The position numbers and the translations under genes were made by a program. This document shows, piece after piece, positions 56,778-64,000 of a stretch of 64,000 nucleotides of DNA. The stretch is from an uncultured Pontibacter sp. (GTDB lineage: Bacteria > Bacteroidota > Bacteroidia > Cytophagales > Hymenobacteraceae): positions 1-64,000 of the forward strand of contig NZ_CANLZM010000011.1 of assembly GCF_947495565.1 (NCBI RefSeq). The letters are read 5' to 3'. Numbering within the stretch: position 1 is the stretch's first letter; every line of letters starts with the position of its first letter. The notes beneath the pieces are model-generated. The model did no database searches and was not told the origin of the DNA. It saw only the letters and a program-made list of their open reading frames with translations.

Positions 56778-57617
56778 TTACTTTCTAAAATAGGTGATTT
56801 TTCTTGTCACAGCAGACTGCTTACGTTGCTTATTTTTACTTTCTACCTGTACGTGTCTTTCTGTCCAATTTTTACTGCTATCATATTTATATGTATGTAT
56901 ATAGAATGCCTTATTATCTTGAGAAGATGTTGGCCAAACATGTTTAGTTAGATCACCATTTGAATTCGAAAGATTCAGAGAAGTATCAATGTTGCTAAAT
57001 TTAATTTCTTGGAAAACTAAATCACCCGTTGAGTTGAATATTTTGTGAATGTATTTGTAGTTGTCTTGATAATCAGCAGTCTCATAAGAATCTAATTCTC
57101 CGTTAGAGTTGTAAAGCTGAAGCTGAGTTGGCCGCCCAAGTGCATCATATTCATACTTTGCAAATCTCAAGAGGTTATTATTAGCATCAAAATGCCTTTC
57201 TGTATCTCTATTGTTACCAACATACTCGAAAGTATAAGTTTCTTTTTGCCATCCGATTAAAGGAACTTTTGATTCAATTACATTTTTAGTTCGTCTATTT
57301 AAGCTATCAAATTCATATATGAACCGAGCCTTTAGCTCCTTGTCCTTATAATATTCCCCTTGAATGTTGTAAGGGTCTATGAAGTTATAAACCCATTTTT
57401 CCTTATATGACTGACCATTAGAGTAGTAACCCTTCTTATCAGCAACAATTCTTTTAATTTCCCCATTTCTAGACTCATGAAAATTCTCCAATTTATAAAT
57501 ATTCATCCAAAACGAAGGAATTGACTGCCCACAAACATTCAAAGTAAGACTTCCAAAAAGAATTAGAATAAGAAGAGATCCCTTTACGTTTATGCTTTCC
57601 ATTTGATTTATTTTCAA
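56778..57617 (-). CDS. secreted YD-repeat-like protein, A/T-rich
   Basis: 279 residues (a start at the second ATG, MESINVKG, is equally possible). Signal peptide GSLLILILFGSLTLNVCGQ, then a strand-rich region with YEFDSLNRRTKN, YEYDALGRPTQLQLYNSNGE and HTYKYDSSKNWTERH, like the YD/RHS-type wrap in secreted toxins, but too short for a full RHS. Base composition is clearly lower in G/C than neighbouring genes, suggesting transfer. Confidence 0.6.
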   Translation of the reverse strand: MKINQMESINVKGSLLILILFGSLTLNVCGQSIPSFWMNIYKLENFHESRNGEIKRIVADKKGYYSNGQSYKEKWVYNFIDPYNIQGEYYKDKELKARFIYEFDSLNRRTKNVIESKVPLIGWQKETYTFEYVGNNRDTERHFDANNNLLRFAKYEYDALGRPTQLQLYNSNGELDSYETADYQDNYKYIHKIFNSTGDLVFQEIKFSNIDTSLNLSNSNGDLTKHVWPTSSQDNKAFYIHTYKYDSSKNWTERHVQVESKNKQRKQSAVTRKITYFRK

Positions 57618-57713
57618 TTTTTGAGCTGAAATTACAGTTGATAGTTACTAAACATAAATCAACAAAAGCAGCCAAACTAGTTATATCTTCTTCTATTTAA
57701 AACTGCAGTTCAC

Positions 57714-58361
57714 CTACAACTCTCCATCCACCAACTCTAAAATTTCAGGATGCAAAGTATGGCTGCCCTCAAAAGTATAAACCTGAGGCTCAATGCCAAG
57801 TTCCTGCATCAGCTGCTGTTTGCGCTGAAGGGCTTCAGGAGTGATAAATTCGTCTTGAGTGCCGTAGACCATGGCAACAGGCAGGTTGTTAAAAGCAGCT
57901 TTCCCGGCGGCAAAGTCAATATCTTCAGGGAAGGAGGCGGCCCAGAGGATGAGGCGGTGCACTGGCACTTGCTGCGTGGCAAGCCAGCGGCTAACGGTAG
58001 CGCCGCCCTGCGAGAAGCCAAGCACGGTAATACGTACGTTCCGGGGTAGTTGCCGGAGCTGTTCCTGCAGGAGCAGGTTGAGGTAATTGGCCTGGTCGTT
58101 TATTTCGGAGAGGCGGTCTTCTTTGGTCATCCAGGTGGCGCCAACACGGCCCGAAAACCTCTCCAGGTAAAACCGCGACAGCGCCTCCGGTGCCACCACC
58201 AGCGTATGGCCGTCATCCAGCACACTGAAGTGCCGCAGAAAGAAACGCGCCAACTGCCCATAGCCGTGGCACACGATCCAAAGGTCTTTTATACTTTCAG
58301 AAGGCATACCTAAAGTATAAAAGCGAGCGGTGCGGGGTACAGTCAGGTTATGTTCAGTCAT
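57714..58361 (-). CDS. alpha/beta hydrolase, phospholipase/carboxylesterase type
   Basis: 215 residues. Nucleophile Ser117 in LGFSQGGATV (114-123); the catalytic Asp is probably in GTQDEF and His in GSHTLHPEI. CHGYGQLARFF (31-41) is the oxyanion segment. Several AAGTATA copies lie in the C-terminal part and at the start. Substrate unknown. Confidence 0.82.
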   Translation of the reverse strand: MTEHNLTVPRTARFYTLGMPSESIKDLWIVCHGYGQLARFFLRHFSVLDDGHTLVVAPEALSRFYLERFSGRVGATWMTKEDRLSEINDQANYLNLLLQEQLRQLPRNVRITVLGFSQGGATVSRWLATQQVPVHRLILWAASFPEDIDFAAGKAAFNNLPVAMVYGTQDEFITPEALQRKQQLMQELGIEPQVYTFEGSHTLHPEILELVDGEL

Positions 58362-58538
58362 AGGAACGTAAGTTAATAAAGCCGTTGTGTTTGCACAAAT
58401 TCAACTCTTGCCTACGTCCTACAAGTATGGCTTGCTGAGTTAAAAACGCAATACCATATCAAGGCACGGGTTACAAACCCGCGCCAGCGAAAAGTGCAGG
58501 AAGCAGCAGTTTATTTAACTTTCTAACTCCTAAACTTC

Positions 58539-59021
58539 CTACAAGTGTTCTTTATTGAACTGGAAAGGCAGCAGGTCGGCTACAGATTTAAAACGGTAGA
58601 ACTTGCCATCTAAGGCCTGCAGCAGCACCGGTATCGGCTTTTGCTGCTTGTACTCGTACTCGGCCATTACCTGGCGGCAGGCACCGCAGGGCATAGCCGG
58701 TAAGAAATCCTTTTCCTGGCGGCGGCGCGCCGTTACAGCCAATAACTTTATTTTAGCTTTAGGGTGATGGGCGCTTAAGGCGAAAAGTGCGGTACGCTCA
58801 GCGCAAAGGCCCGAAGGATAAGCCGCGTTCTCTTGGTTACTTCCCTTAAACATGGTGCCGTCTTCCAGCACTAAAGCTGCCCCAACTAAAAAGTTAGAGT
58901 ACGGGGCATAAGCATCGTTGGCGGCCTCCTGGGCAACTTGTATAGCCTGGCGCTCCTCAGCTGTTAACTCCTGCGGCTCCAGCACATCAACACTTATTTG
59001 TACTTTCAGTTCACTTGCCAT
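58539..59021 (-). CDS. cdd: cytidine deaminase
   Basis: It deaminates cytidine and deoxycytidine to uridine. 160 residues, homotetrameric type. Zinc ligands are Cys73 (GLCAERTALF, with catalytic Glu75) and Cys112/Cys115 (PCGACRQV). Confidence 0.95.
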   Translation of the reverse strand: MASELKVQISVDVLEPQELTAEERQAIQVAQEAANDAYAPYSNFLVGAALVLEDGTMFKGSNQENAAYPSGLCAERTALFALSAHHPKAKIKLLAVTARRRQEKDFLPAMPCGACRQVMAEYEYKQQKPIPVLLQALDGKFYRFKSVADLLPFQFNKEHL

Positions 59022-59151
59022 TTTATTACAAGTAGGTTCAAAAATTAGAAAAGGGCTATAAATTTAAACTAATATTCTGATAAATCCATACTTAGTGTTT
59101 GCCTTGCCAAAGGTAATTTCTAACTTAAGACAAAACCCACTAACCCATACT

Positions 59152-60492
59152 ATGAAAAAGATTTTGGTACTAGGCGCAGGCCGCTCGGCTTCATCGCTCA
59201 TAAAATATCTCTTCGATAATGCCACTGCCGAGAACTGGCACATAACCATCGGCGACATTTCTGTTACACACCTGCAGCCGCTCGTGGAGCCTATTTCTTT
59301 TGCTGATACCATTACTTTTAATGTGCACAACGCAGAGCAGCGGGCAAAGGAGGTGGCAAAAGCCGACCTGGTGATTTCGCTGTTGCCGGCCATTTTCCAT
59401 ATAGAGGTGGCAAAAGAATGCCTGAAGCAGCAGAAGCACCTGATTACCGCCAGCTACGTGTCTTCCGATTTTCTGGCACTGCATGCGGAGGCGCAAAAGA
59501 AGAACCTGACCATTATAATGGAAGCCGGCCTCGATCCGGGCATAGATCATATGTCTGCCATGCGCATTATCGGAAGTATAAAATCGAATGGCGGAAAGCT
59601 TACTTCTTTTAAATCCTACACAGGCGGGTTGGTAGCCCCAGAATCAGATAACAACCCCTGGAACTATAAGTTTACCTGGAACCCGCGCAACGTGGTGCTG
59701 GCAGGGCAGGGCACAGCCAAATACATCAAAAAAGGCCAGTACAAGTATATCCCGTACCACAAATTATTTAAGCGCACCGACGAATTTTATGTAGAAGGCT
59801 TTGGTCATTTTGAGGGGTATGCCAACCGCGACTCCCTGAGCTACCGCGAGCCTTACGGCCTGCTCAATATCCCAACTATGCTGCGGGGCACGCTGCGCCG
59901 CAAAGGCTTTTGCGAGGCTTGGGACGTGTTTGTGCAGCTCGGCCTCACCGACGACAGCTACACCCTGGATGGCTCTGAGCGTATGACACACCGCACTTTT
60001 GTAGAATCATTTCTGCCTCCAGCGGCCTCGCCGAGCCAAAGCATGGCCGAGCGTGTTAGTTTATACTTAGGTATACCTTTAGAGGGCGTGGTGATGCAAA
60101 AACTGGAGTGGCTGGAGCTGTTCGAAGATACCCCTGTAGGGATAGAAGCTGCCACACCTGCACAAGTGCTGGAAAAAATCCTGAAACAAAAGTTATCGCT
60201 GGCCCCCGGCGACAAAGACATGATTGTGATGCAGCACCTGTTTGAGTATGAGCTTAACGGCGAGCAGCACGAAATTAGCTCTACGCTGGCTGCTCTTGGC
60301 GAAGACGAAGTACAAACCGCTATGGCCAAAACCGTTGGCTTGCCGGTAGGCATATTGGCCAAACTGCTGTTGCAGGGCAAAATAACGCATCGGGGCATCG
60401 TCATACCAATTCATCCGGAACTGTACGAGCCTGTGCTGGCAGAGCTGGAGGAACACGGAATTGTATTTGTGGAGACAGAGCGGGCGCTTTAA
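59152..60492 (+). CDS. saccharopine dehydrogenase-like protein
   Basis: 446 residues from MKKILVLGAGRSASSLIKYL (dinucleotide loop GAGRSAS, 8-14). A GTG further upstream (59095) gives a poor N-terminus. The C-terminal domain matches saccharopine dehydrogenase (MEAGLDPGIDHMSAMRI and NPWNYKFTWNPRNVVLAGQG). It could act in lysine metabolism or be a related amino-acid dehydrogenase. The neighbour downstream begins 10 bp later. Confidence 0.86.
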   Translation: MKKILVLGAGRSASSLIKYLFDNATAENWHITIGDISVTHLQPLVEPISFADTITFNVHNAEQRAKEVAKADLVISLLPAIFHIEVAKECLKQQKHLITASYVSSDFLALHAEAQKKNLTIIMEAGLDPGIDHMSAMRIIGSIKSNGGKLTSFKSYTGGLVAPESDNNPWNYKFTWNPRNVVLAGQGTAKYIKKGQYKYIPYHKLFKRTDEFYVEGFGHFEGYANRDSLSYREPYGLLNIPTMLRGTLRRKGFCEAWDVFVQLGLTDDSYTLDGSERMTHRTFVESFLPPAASPSQSMAERVSLYLGIPLEGVVMQKLEWLELFEDTPVGIEAATPAQVLEKILKQKLSLAPGDKDMIVMQHLFEYELNGEQHEISSTLAALGEDEVQTAMAKTVGLPVGILAKLLLQGKITHRGIVIPIHPELYEPVLAELEEHGIVFVETERAL

Positions 60493-60501
60493 AAGTATGA
60501 G

Positions 60502-60888
60502 ATGAGTAACGAAACGCAAAAAAGACAGATAATAGAAAACTACGTAATAGCCTACAACGCTTTTGATGTAGCTGGCATGAGCAAGCACATGCACCCGGAT
60601 GTAGTTTTTGAGAACATCTCTGACGGCATCACAAACCTCAGGATTCTGGGTATTTCTGCTTTTAAACAACAGGCCGAGGCCGCTGCCGAATACTTTCTGG
60701 AAAGGGAGCAGCAGGTTAAAAGTATAAATTTCAACGATGATGTGGCAGAAGCGGAGATTAATTACAGCGGCATTGTGGCAATGGATTTGCCCAACGGAAT
60801 GAAAGCCGGAGACAAACTAACCCTATCCGGCAAATCAATCTTTTACTTTGAAGGCGATAAAATTAGTAAGCTGCAGGATATCAGCTGA
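60502..60888 (+). CDS. SnoaL/NTF2-like protein
   Basis: 128 residues, NTF2-like cone fold: ENYVIAYNAFDVAGMSKHMHPDVVFEN at 12-38 in parts, and FYFEGDKISKLQDIS at the end. Function ranges widely in this family. It starts 10 bp after the dehydrogenase gene and so shares its transcript. Confidence 0.8.
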   Translation: MSNETQKRQIIENYVIAYNAFDVAGMSKHMHPDVVFENISDGITNLRILGISAFKQQAEAAAEYFLEREQQVKSINFNDDVAEAEINYSGIVAMDLPNGMKAGDKLTLSGKSIFYFEGDKISKLQDIS

Positions 60889-60965
60889 CTTCTGCATAAT
60901 CCTTCAGCGTGAAAGAAGCTTGCAATGCCGGAAGGTGCTGGCGAGTGCTTTGCCCAACAAGGCGC

Positions 60966-61682
60966 TTACAAGATGAGGTAATAGGCCTGTAGCAAGTCTG
61001 CAAAGTCAGAAGTATAGGTTGCCTTGTCTTCTTCTCTGATGAAAAACTCCTTGGTAACGGGTGCTGCAACAGGGGCAAAAGCATACGCCTGGATGTGGCG
61101 GATGCATTTACCGCCGTGGTAAGTATACACCTGCAGCACCTCCTGCAAGTATAAATCAGAGGCTAAGGCCAGTTTGGCAAAGTATAATGCTTCGGGGGGA
61201 GGTAGCAGCAAGTATAACTTCCCTTGCTCCGTCAGCTGTTGCTGGGCAAAGTATAAAATATCCTCAAACAGCAGTTCTCCAATATGCTTTGCTGTATTTT
61301 TGGCAGCATCCGGCGATTTTAGGGAGCTTAAGAAGAAAGGCGGGTTAGAAAGTATAACATCATACTTTGGGCGCTTCTGCCTGGCAAATTCCTGCAGGCT
61401 TATGGGGTGCAGGTGCAGTCGTGCTTGCCAGGGGCTGGCGGCAAAATTCTCCTGCGCCTGAAGCTGCGCCTCCGGGTTAATTTCCACGGCATCTATACTT
61501 GCCGCGCTCCGCTGTGCCACCATCAGCGAGAGCAGCCCGCTGCCAGTGCCAATATCCAGTATCCGCTGCGCCTCTTTTACGGCAACATGAGCCCCAAACA
61601 CGCAGGAGTCGGTGCAAACCTTCATGGCGCACTTGTCCTGCTCCACCCGGAACTGCTTAAATTGGAAGTAGGTGTTGGGCAT
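60966..61682 (-). CDS. tRNA1(Val) A37 N6-methyltransferase-like protein
   Basis: 238 residues. SAM motif ILDIGTGSGLLSLMVAQ at 41-57 and the N6-adenine motif NPPF at 113-116 place it in the TrmN6/YfiC family, which methylates A37 of tRNA-Val. VCTDSCVFGAHV at 22-33 is also typical. The gene carries eight AAGTATA/TATACTT sites in 491 bp, the densest stretch in the window. Confidence 0.87.
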   Translation of the reverse strand: MPNTYFQFKQFRVEQDKCAMKVCTDSCVFGAHVAVKEAQRILDIGTGSGLLSLMVAQRSAASIDAVEINPEAQLQAQENFAASPWQARLHLHPISLQEFARQKRPKYDVILSNPPFFLSSLKSPDAAKNTAKHIGELLFEDILYFAQQQLTEQGKLYLLLPPPEALYFAKLALASDLYLQEVLQVYTYHGGKCIRHIQAYAFAPVAAPVTKEFFIREEDKATYTSDFADLLQAYYLIL

Positions 61683-61856
61683 GGGAGGTTGATTTTGGAT
61701 GAGTGATTGGTCTAAAGTATAACGTAACGCTATCGCTTCAAAAGCATTTTAGTAGCAAGCCGCGGCTTCAATAAAAATCTCCTGACTGTTCAGGTGTGCC
61801 ACCTCTAGAGGTATAGCGAGCATCAAGTTTTCTCAATCACGCATTCTCTCCTTAAA

Positions 61857-62321
61857 TTAACTCGGCTGGCATGCCCCGGACTCAAAGCCCTGATCTATGA
61901 GCAGGTTAGAGGATAGGGCACTGGCTACGGCAAGTTCATCGCAGCGTTCGTTTTCCGGGTGGCCTGCGTGGCCGCGAATCCAGACGAATTTTACTTTATG
62001 CTTCGGGTACACGCGCAGAAAGCGAGACCACAAATCGGAGTTAGCCTTGCCTTTAAAACCTTTCTTCTGCCAGCCAAACACCCAGCCTTTCTCCACGGCA
62101 TCTACCACATATTTAGAGTCGGAGTAAACGGTAACCGGCATGCCCGGTTTGGTAATTGCCTCCAAGCCCTTGATCACGGCAAGCAGCTCCATGCGGTTGT
62201 TTGTCGTTTTACGGAACCCCTCTGTCAACTCCTTCTCATGCTGCTTCCAGCGCAAAATAGTGCCGTAGCCGCCCGGCCCCGGATTGCCTCTGGAAGCTCC
62301 GTCTGTATATAATTCGATCAT
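61857..62321 (-). CDS. rnhA: ribonuclease HI
   Basis: It removes RNA in RNA-DNA hybrids. 154 residues from MIELYTDGASRGNPG; an upstream in-frame ATG lies in the octamer spacer. The acidic residues are in YTDGAS (Asp7), NRMELLAVIKGL, YSDSKYVV and ENERCDELA, a complete set. Confidence 0.95.
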   Translation of the reverse strand: MIELYTDGASRGNPGPGGYGTILRWKQHEKELTEGFRKTTNNRMELLAVIKGLEAITKPGMPVTVYSDSKYVVDAVEKGWVFGWQKKGFKGKANSDLWSRFLRVYPKHKVKFVWIRGHAGHPENERCDELAVASALSSNLLIDQGFESGACQPS

Positions 62322-62333
62322 AGTATAAGTGGT

Positions 62334-62396
62334 GAATGAGTGGTTGGGTGAATGAGCGAATGTTTTGTACTCACTCATTCACTCAACCACTCATTC
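62334..62396. repeat. octamer-unit hairpin between rnhA and marC
   Basis: Units GAATGAGT, GGTTGGGT, GAATGAGC on the left and their inverted complement on the right. A 27-bp stem with two or three mismatches forms between 62334-62360 and 62370-62396. Confidence 0.75.
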
Positions 62397-62400
62397 AAAA

Positions 62401-62961
62401 TTACAAATTTGTTTTAAACAGTTTGATGGCGATAGCCAGCAGTATGATACCGAACACCTTACGTAGCACGTTGGCACCGTCTTTACCCAGTTTACGCTCT
62501 ATCCAGCTGCTTGCCTTCAGTACAATGTATACAAACACTAGGTTCAGCACAATGCCTACCAGCACATTCGGGAGCGAGTAAGCCGCGCGCAATGAGAGCA
62601 GCGTCGTCATGGTGCCGGCACCTACAATAAGCGGAAACGCCAGCGGCACAATAGATCCGCTCTTGCTTTCCGGGTCAGAATGAAAGAAGTCTTTGCCCAG
62701 GATCATCTCCAGACCTATTAAAAATATAATAATGGCACCGGCCATGGCAAAAGACTCGAAGTCGATACCGAACAGGCTCAGGATAGACTGCCCCAGAAAA
62801 AGAAACGCAATCATCAGCACCCCTGAGATAACCGTTGCTTTCTCCGACTCAATTTTCCCCTCCCGCTTGCGCAGGTCAATTATGATCGGGATAGAACCAA
62901 TGATATCAATCACGGCAAACAGCGTGAGCGTAACCGACGCTATCTCTTTTATGCTAAACAC
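62401..62961 (-). CDS. MarC-family membrane protein
   Basis: 186 residues with about six helices: FAVIDIIGSIPIIIDLRKREG at the start, and LAFPLIVGAGTMTTLLSL in the middle, the MarC signature. Role unknown; proposed transporters. The stop is next to the octamer hairpin. Confidence 0.9.
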   Translation of the reverse strand: MFSIKEIASVTLTLFAVIDIIGSIPIIIDLRKREGKIESEKATVISGVLMIAFLFLGQSILSLFGIDFESFAMAGAIIIFLIGLEMILGKDFFHSDPESKSGSIVPLAFPLIVGAGTMTTLLSLRAAYSLPNVLVGIVLNLVFVYIVLKASSWIERKLGKDGANVLRKVFGIILLAIAIKLFKTNL

Positions 62962-62963
62962 AG

Positions 62964-63103
62964 TGAGTTAGGAAGTTAGAGAGTTAAAGAGTTAGAAAGT
63001 TAGAGCATCTGGAGCTAAAGTGTTAAAAAGTTAGGGATGGTTTGAGAGGCTATAGACTTGCCATGCAAAATAACTCCTAAACGCTCTAACTCCTCAACTC
63101 CAA
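62964..63103. repeat. octamer-type spacer upstream of marC
   Basis: GAGTTAGG, AAGTTAGA, GAGTTAAA, GAGTTAGA, AAGTTAGA units (62964-63003), more decayed copies to 63034, then inverted copies AACTCCTA, AACGCTCT, AACTCCTC (63072-63095). Confidence 0.65.
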
Positions 63104-64000
63104 TCAGGCGTAGTAATGCAGGAAAAAGCGCTTCAGCTCCTCGTACTCCTCATCCTGTATGGCCGGGAAGTTAGCGATGCGAAACGTATTGCGTGCCCAT
63201 GCCCCGTAGCCGTTGCCAAGGCGAATGTTGTGGTGCAGCGCGCGCTTCTTGGCATCTTCTACCAGTTTATCGGTGCCCTGCAGCGTTATAACAGTTTTAG
63301 ACCGGACTTCCTCATTTTCTATCAGCGGCTTAAAATCAACAAACTGCTCAAAGAAAGTATACAAGTCCTGTGCGCGGTCTGTCAGGTGCTGCTCTATGCC
63401 TTTTATGAATGGGCGGTCTTCGAGCATACGCTTGAGCAGGTAAATGTTTAGCTCGTTGGGCGTATGAGTGGTCTGGTAGTTCAGCATCTTCTCGTACATC
63501 GGCACAAGGCTGTTGTAGTGGTTGCGCTCGGCCATCTTTTTGGCCCTGAAAATAGCGCGTGGCGAACAGGCCATCACTGCCAGCCCCGGAGGCAGGCCAA
63601 AGCACTTTTGCACGGAGGCAAACCAGATATCAGCCTTAATCAGCTTCAGGTTTAGCCCAGCCATAGAAGAGGTGGCGTCCACGGCGATTAGCGTGTCGCG
63701 GAAGCGGTTGTGTAGGTTCAGGATAGTGGTAGGGCTTACCTGTGTGCCGTTGGAGGTTTCGTTCTGCGTAAAGCAAATCAGTTCTGTATCCGGGCTAATC
63801 TGCAGGTCGCTCACCGGCATCGGCTCGTTCACATCAAACTGTAAACCCTCGGACGCAGAACGCAGCTTTTGGGCATACTCAAACCATTTCTCCCCGAAAG
63901 AGCCGTTGTAAATATGGTAGCTTTTGTGCTTCGTCAGGCTCTGGATCAGGATTTCCCAGCATTCTGTGGCCGAAGAGGCGAAGAAAATGTAGTAGTCCTG
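63104..64000 (-). CDS. class V PLP-dependent aminotransferase (partial, SerC-like)
   Basis: The C-terminal 298 codons or so; the 5' end is beyond the window. The frame is open to base 64000 and there encodes FFASSATECWEILIQSL, a SerC-like substrate-binding start. The PLP lysine is in WFASVQKCFGLPPGLAV (codon 63605-63607), and AVDATSSMAGL precedes it. Most like phosphoserine aminotransferase; alanine-glyoxylate transaminase is an alternative. An ATG at 63832 is internal. Confidence 0.82.
   Translation of the reverse strand, partial: QDYYIFFASSATECWEILIQSLTKHKSYHIYNGSFGEKWFEYAQKLRSASEGLQFDVNEPMPVSDLQISPDTELICFTQNETSNGTQVSPTTILNLHNRFRDTLIAVDATSSMAGLNLKLIKADIWFASVQKCFGLPPGLAVMACSPRAIFRAKKMAERNHYNSLVPMYEKMLNYQTTHTPNELNIYLLKRMLEDRPFIKGIEQHLTDRAQDLYTFFEQFVDFKPLIENEEVRSKTVITLQGTDKLVEDAKKRALHHNIRLGNGYGAWARNTFRIANFPAIQDEEYEELKRFFLHYYA

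Noticed and set aside
62336-62400. Octamer hairpin considered as a rho-independent terminator
   Set aside because: No T-run in the needed place; stem made of repeated units.

Overview
The window looks like chromosomal DNA of a Bacteroidota bacterium, probably a Hymenobacteraceae/Pontibacter-like Cytophagales. Support comes from the Bacteroidota promoter type (TTTG or TTG, about 20 nt, then TAnnTTTG) upstream of many genes, the weak Shine-Dalgarno signals, a SusC-type carboxypeptidase-regulatory domain on outer-membrane barrels, an IPExxxVDY-family gene beside pyk, an epsilon-ATPase subunit of only 81 residues encoded right after atpD, and many lipoprotein signals. No phage, CRISPR array, rRNA or complete insertion sequence is present. 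The genus is inferred from memory of gene families and is not proven here.

Layout. 1-5.2 kb: a prolyl oligopeptidase gene cut just after its catalytic-serine motif by what looks like the end of an inserted element, then two tandem paralogous lipoproteins with an atypical-kinase-like core. 5.5-11.8 kb: a DUF5686 outer-membrane barrel and an iron-uptake-type TonB receptor plus PepSY pair. 12-19 kb: typA, a lipoprotein MsrB, a DUF3050 protein, small unknowns and metG. 19.4-26.2 kb: an MFS transporter, prs-rplY-pth, tRNA-Gln and purL. 26.4-31.5 kb: an orphan small protein, atpD-atpC, and an A/T-rich FtsX/MacB-like permease that may be acquired. 32-42 kb: two PLP enzymes, ispE, a DMT exporter, lptG-type permease, tgt, a glycosyltransferase, an ECF sigma factor and rsmG. 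42-47 kb: a YheT hydrolase, an acidic lipoprotein, and an MbnH-MbnP-MbnH cluster (one MbnP-family lipoprotein between two di-haem peroxidases). 47-54 kb: rpsT, pyk with its IPExxxVDY partner, acpP-fabF-rnc and nadE. 54-64 kb: SdpI-like protein, lgt, a beta-propeller-like protein, small enzymes, cdd, a saccharopine dehydrogenase-like protein, a TrmN6-like methyltransferase, rnhA, marC, and a class V aminotransferase that runs off the window.

Three patterns cut across the gene list. (1) The heptamer AAGTATA/TATACTT occurs about 110-120 times by hand count against roughly 8-10 expected, in genes and spacers, and inside terminators as inverted pairs; this resembles DNA-uptake signal sequences. 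(2) Several spacers are built of degenerate 7- or 8-base units followed by an inverted copy, giving very long hairpins (one is a perfect 25-bp stem). (3) A cluster of short palindromes with a TTTTCAA-like centre resembles REP elements. The most interesting protein-level systems are the MbnH/MbnP/MbnH cluster and the two kinase-like lipoproteins.
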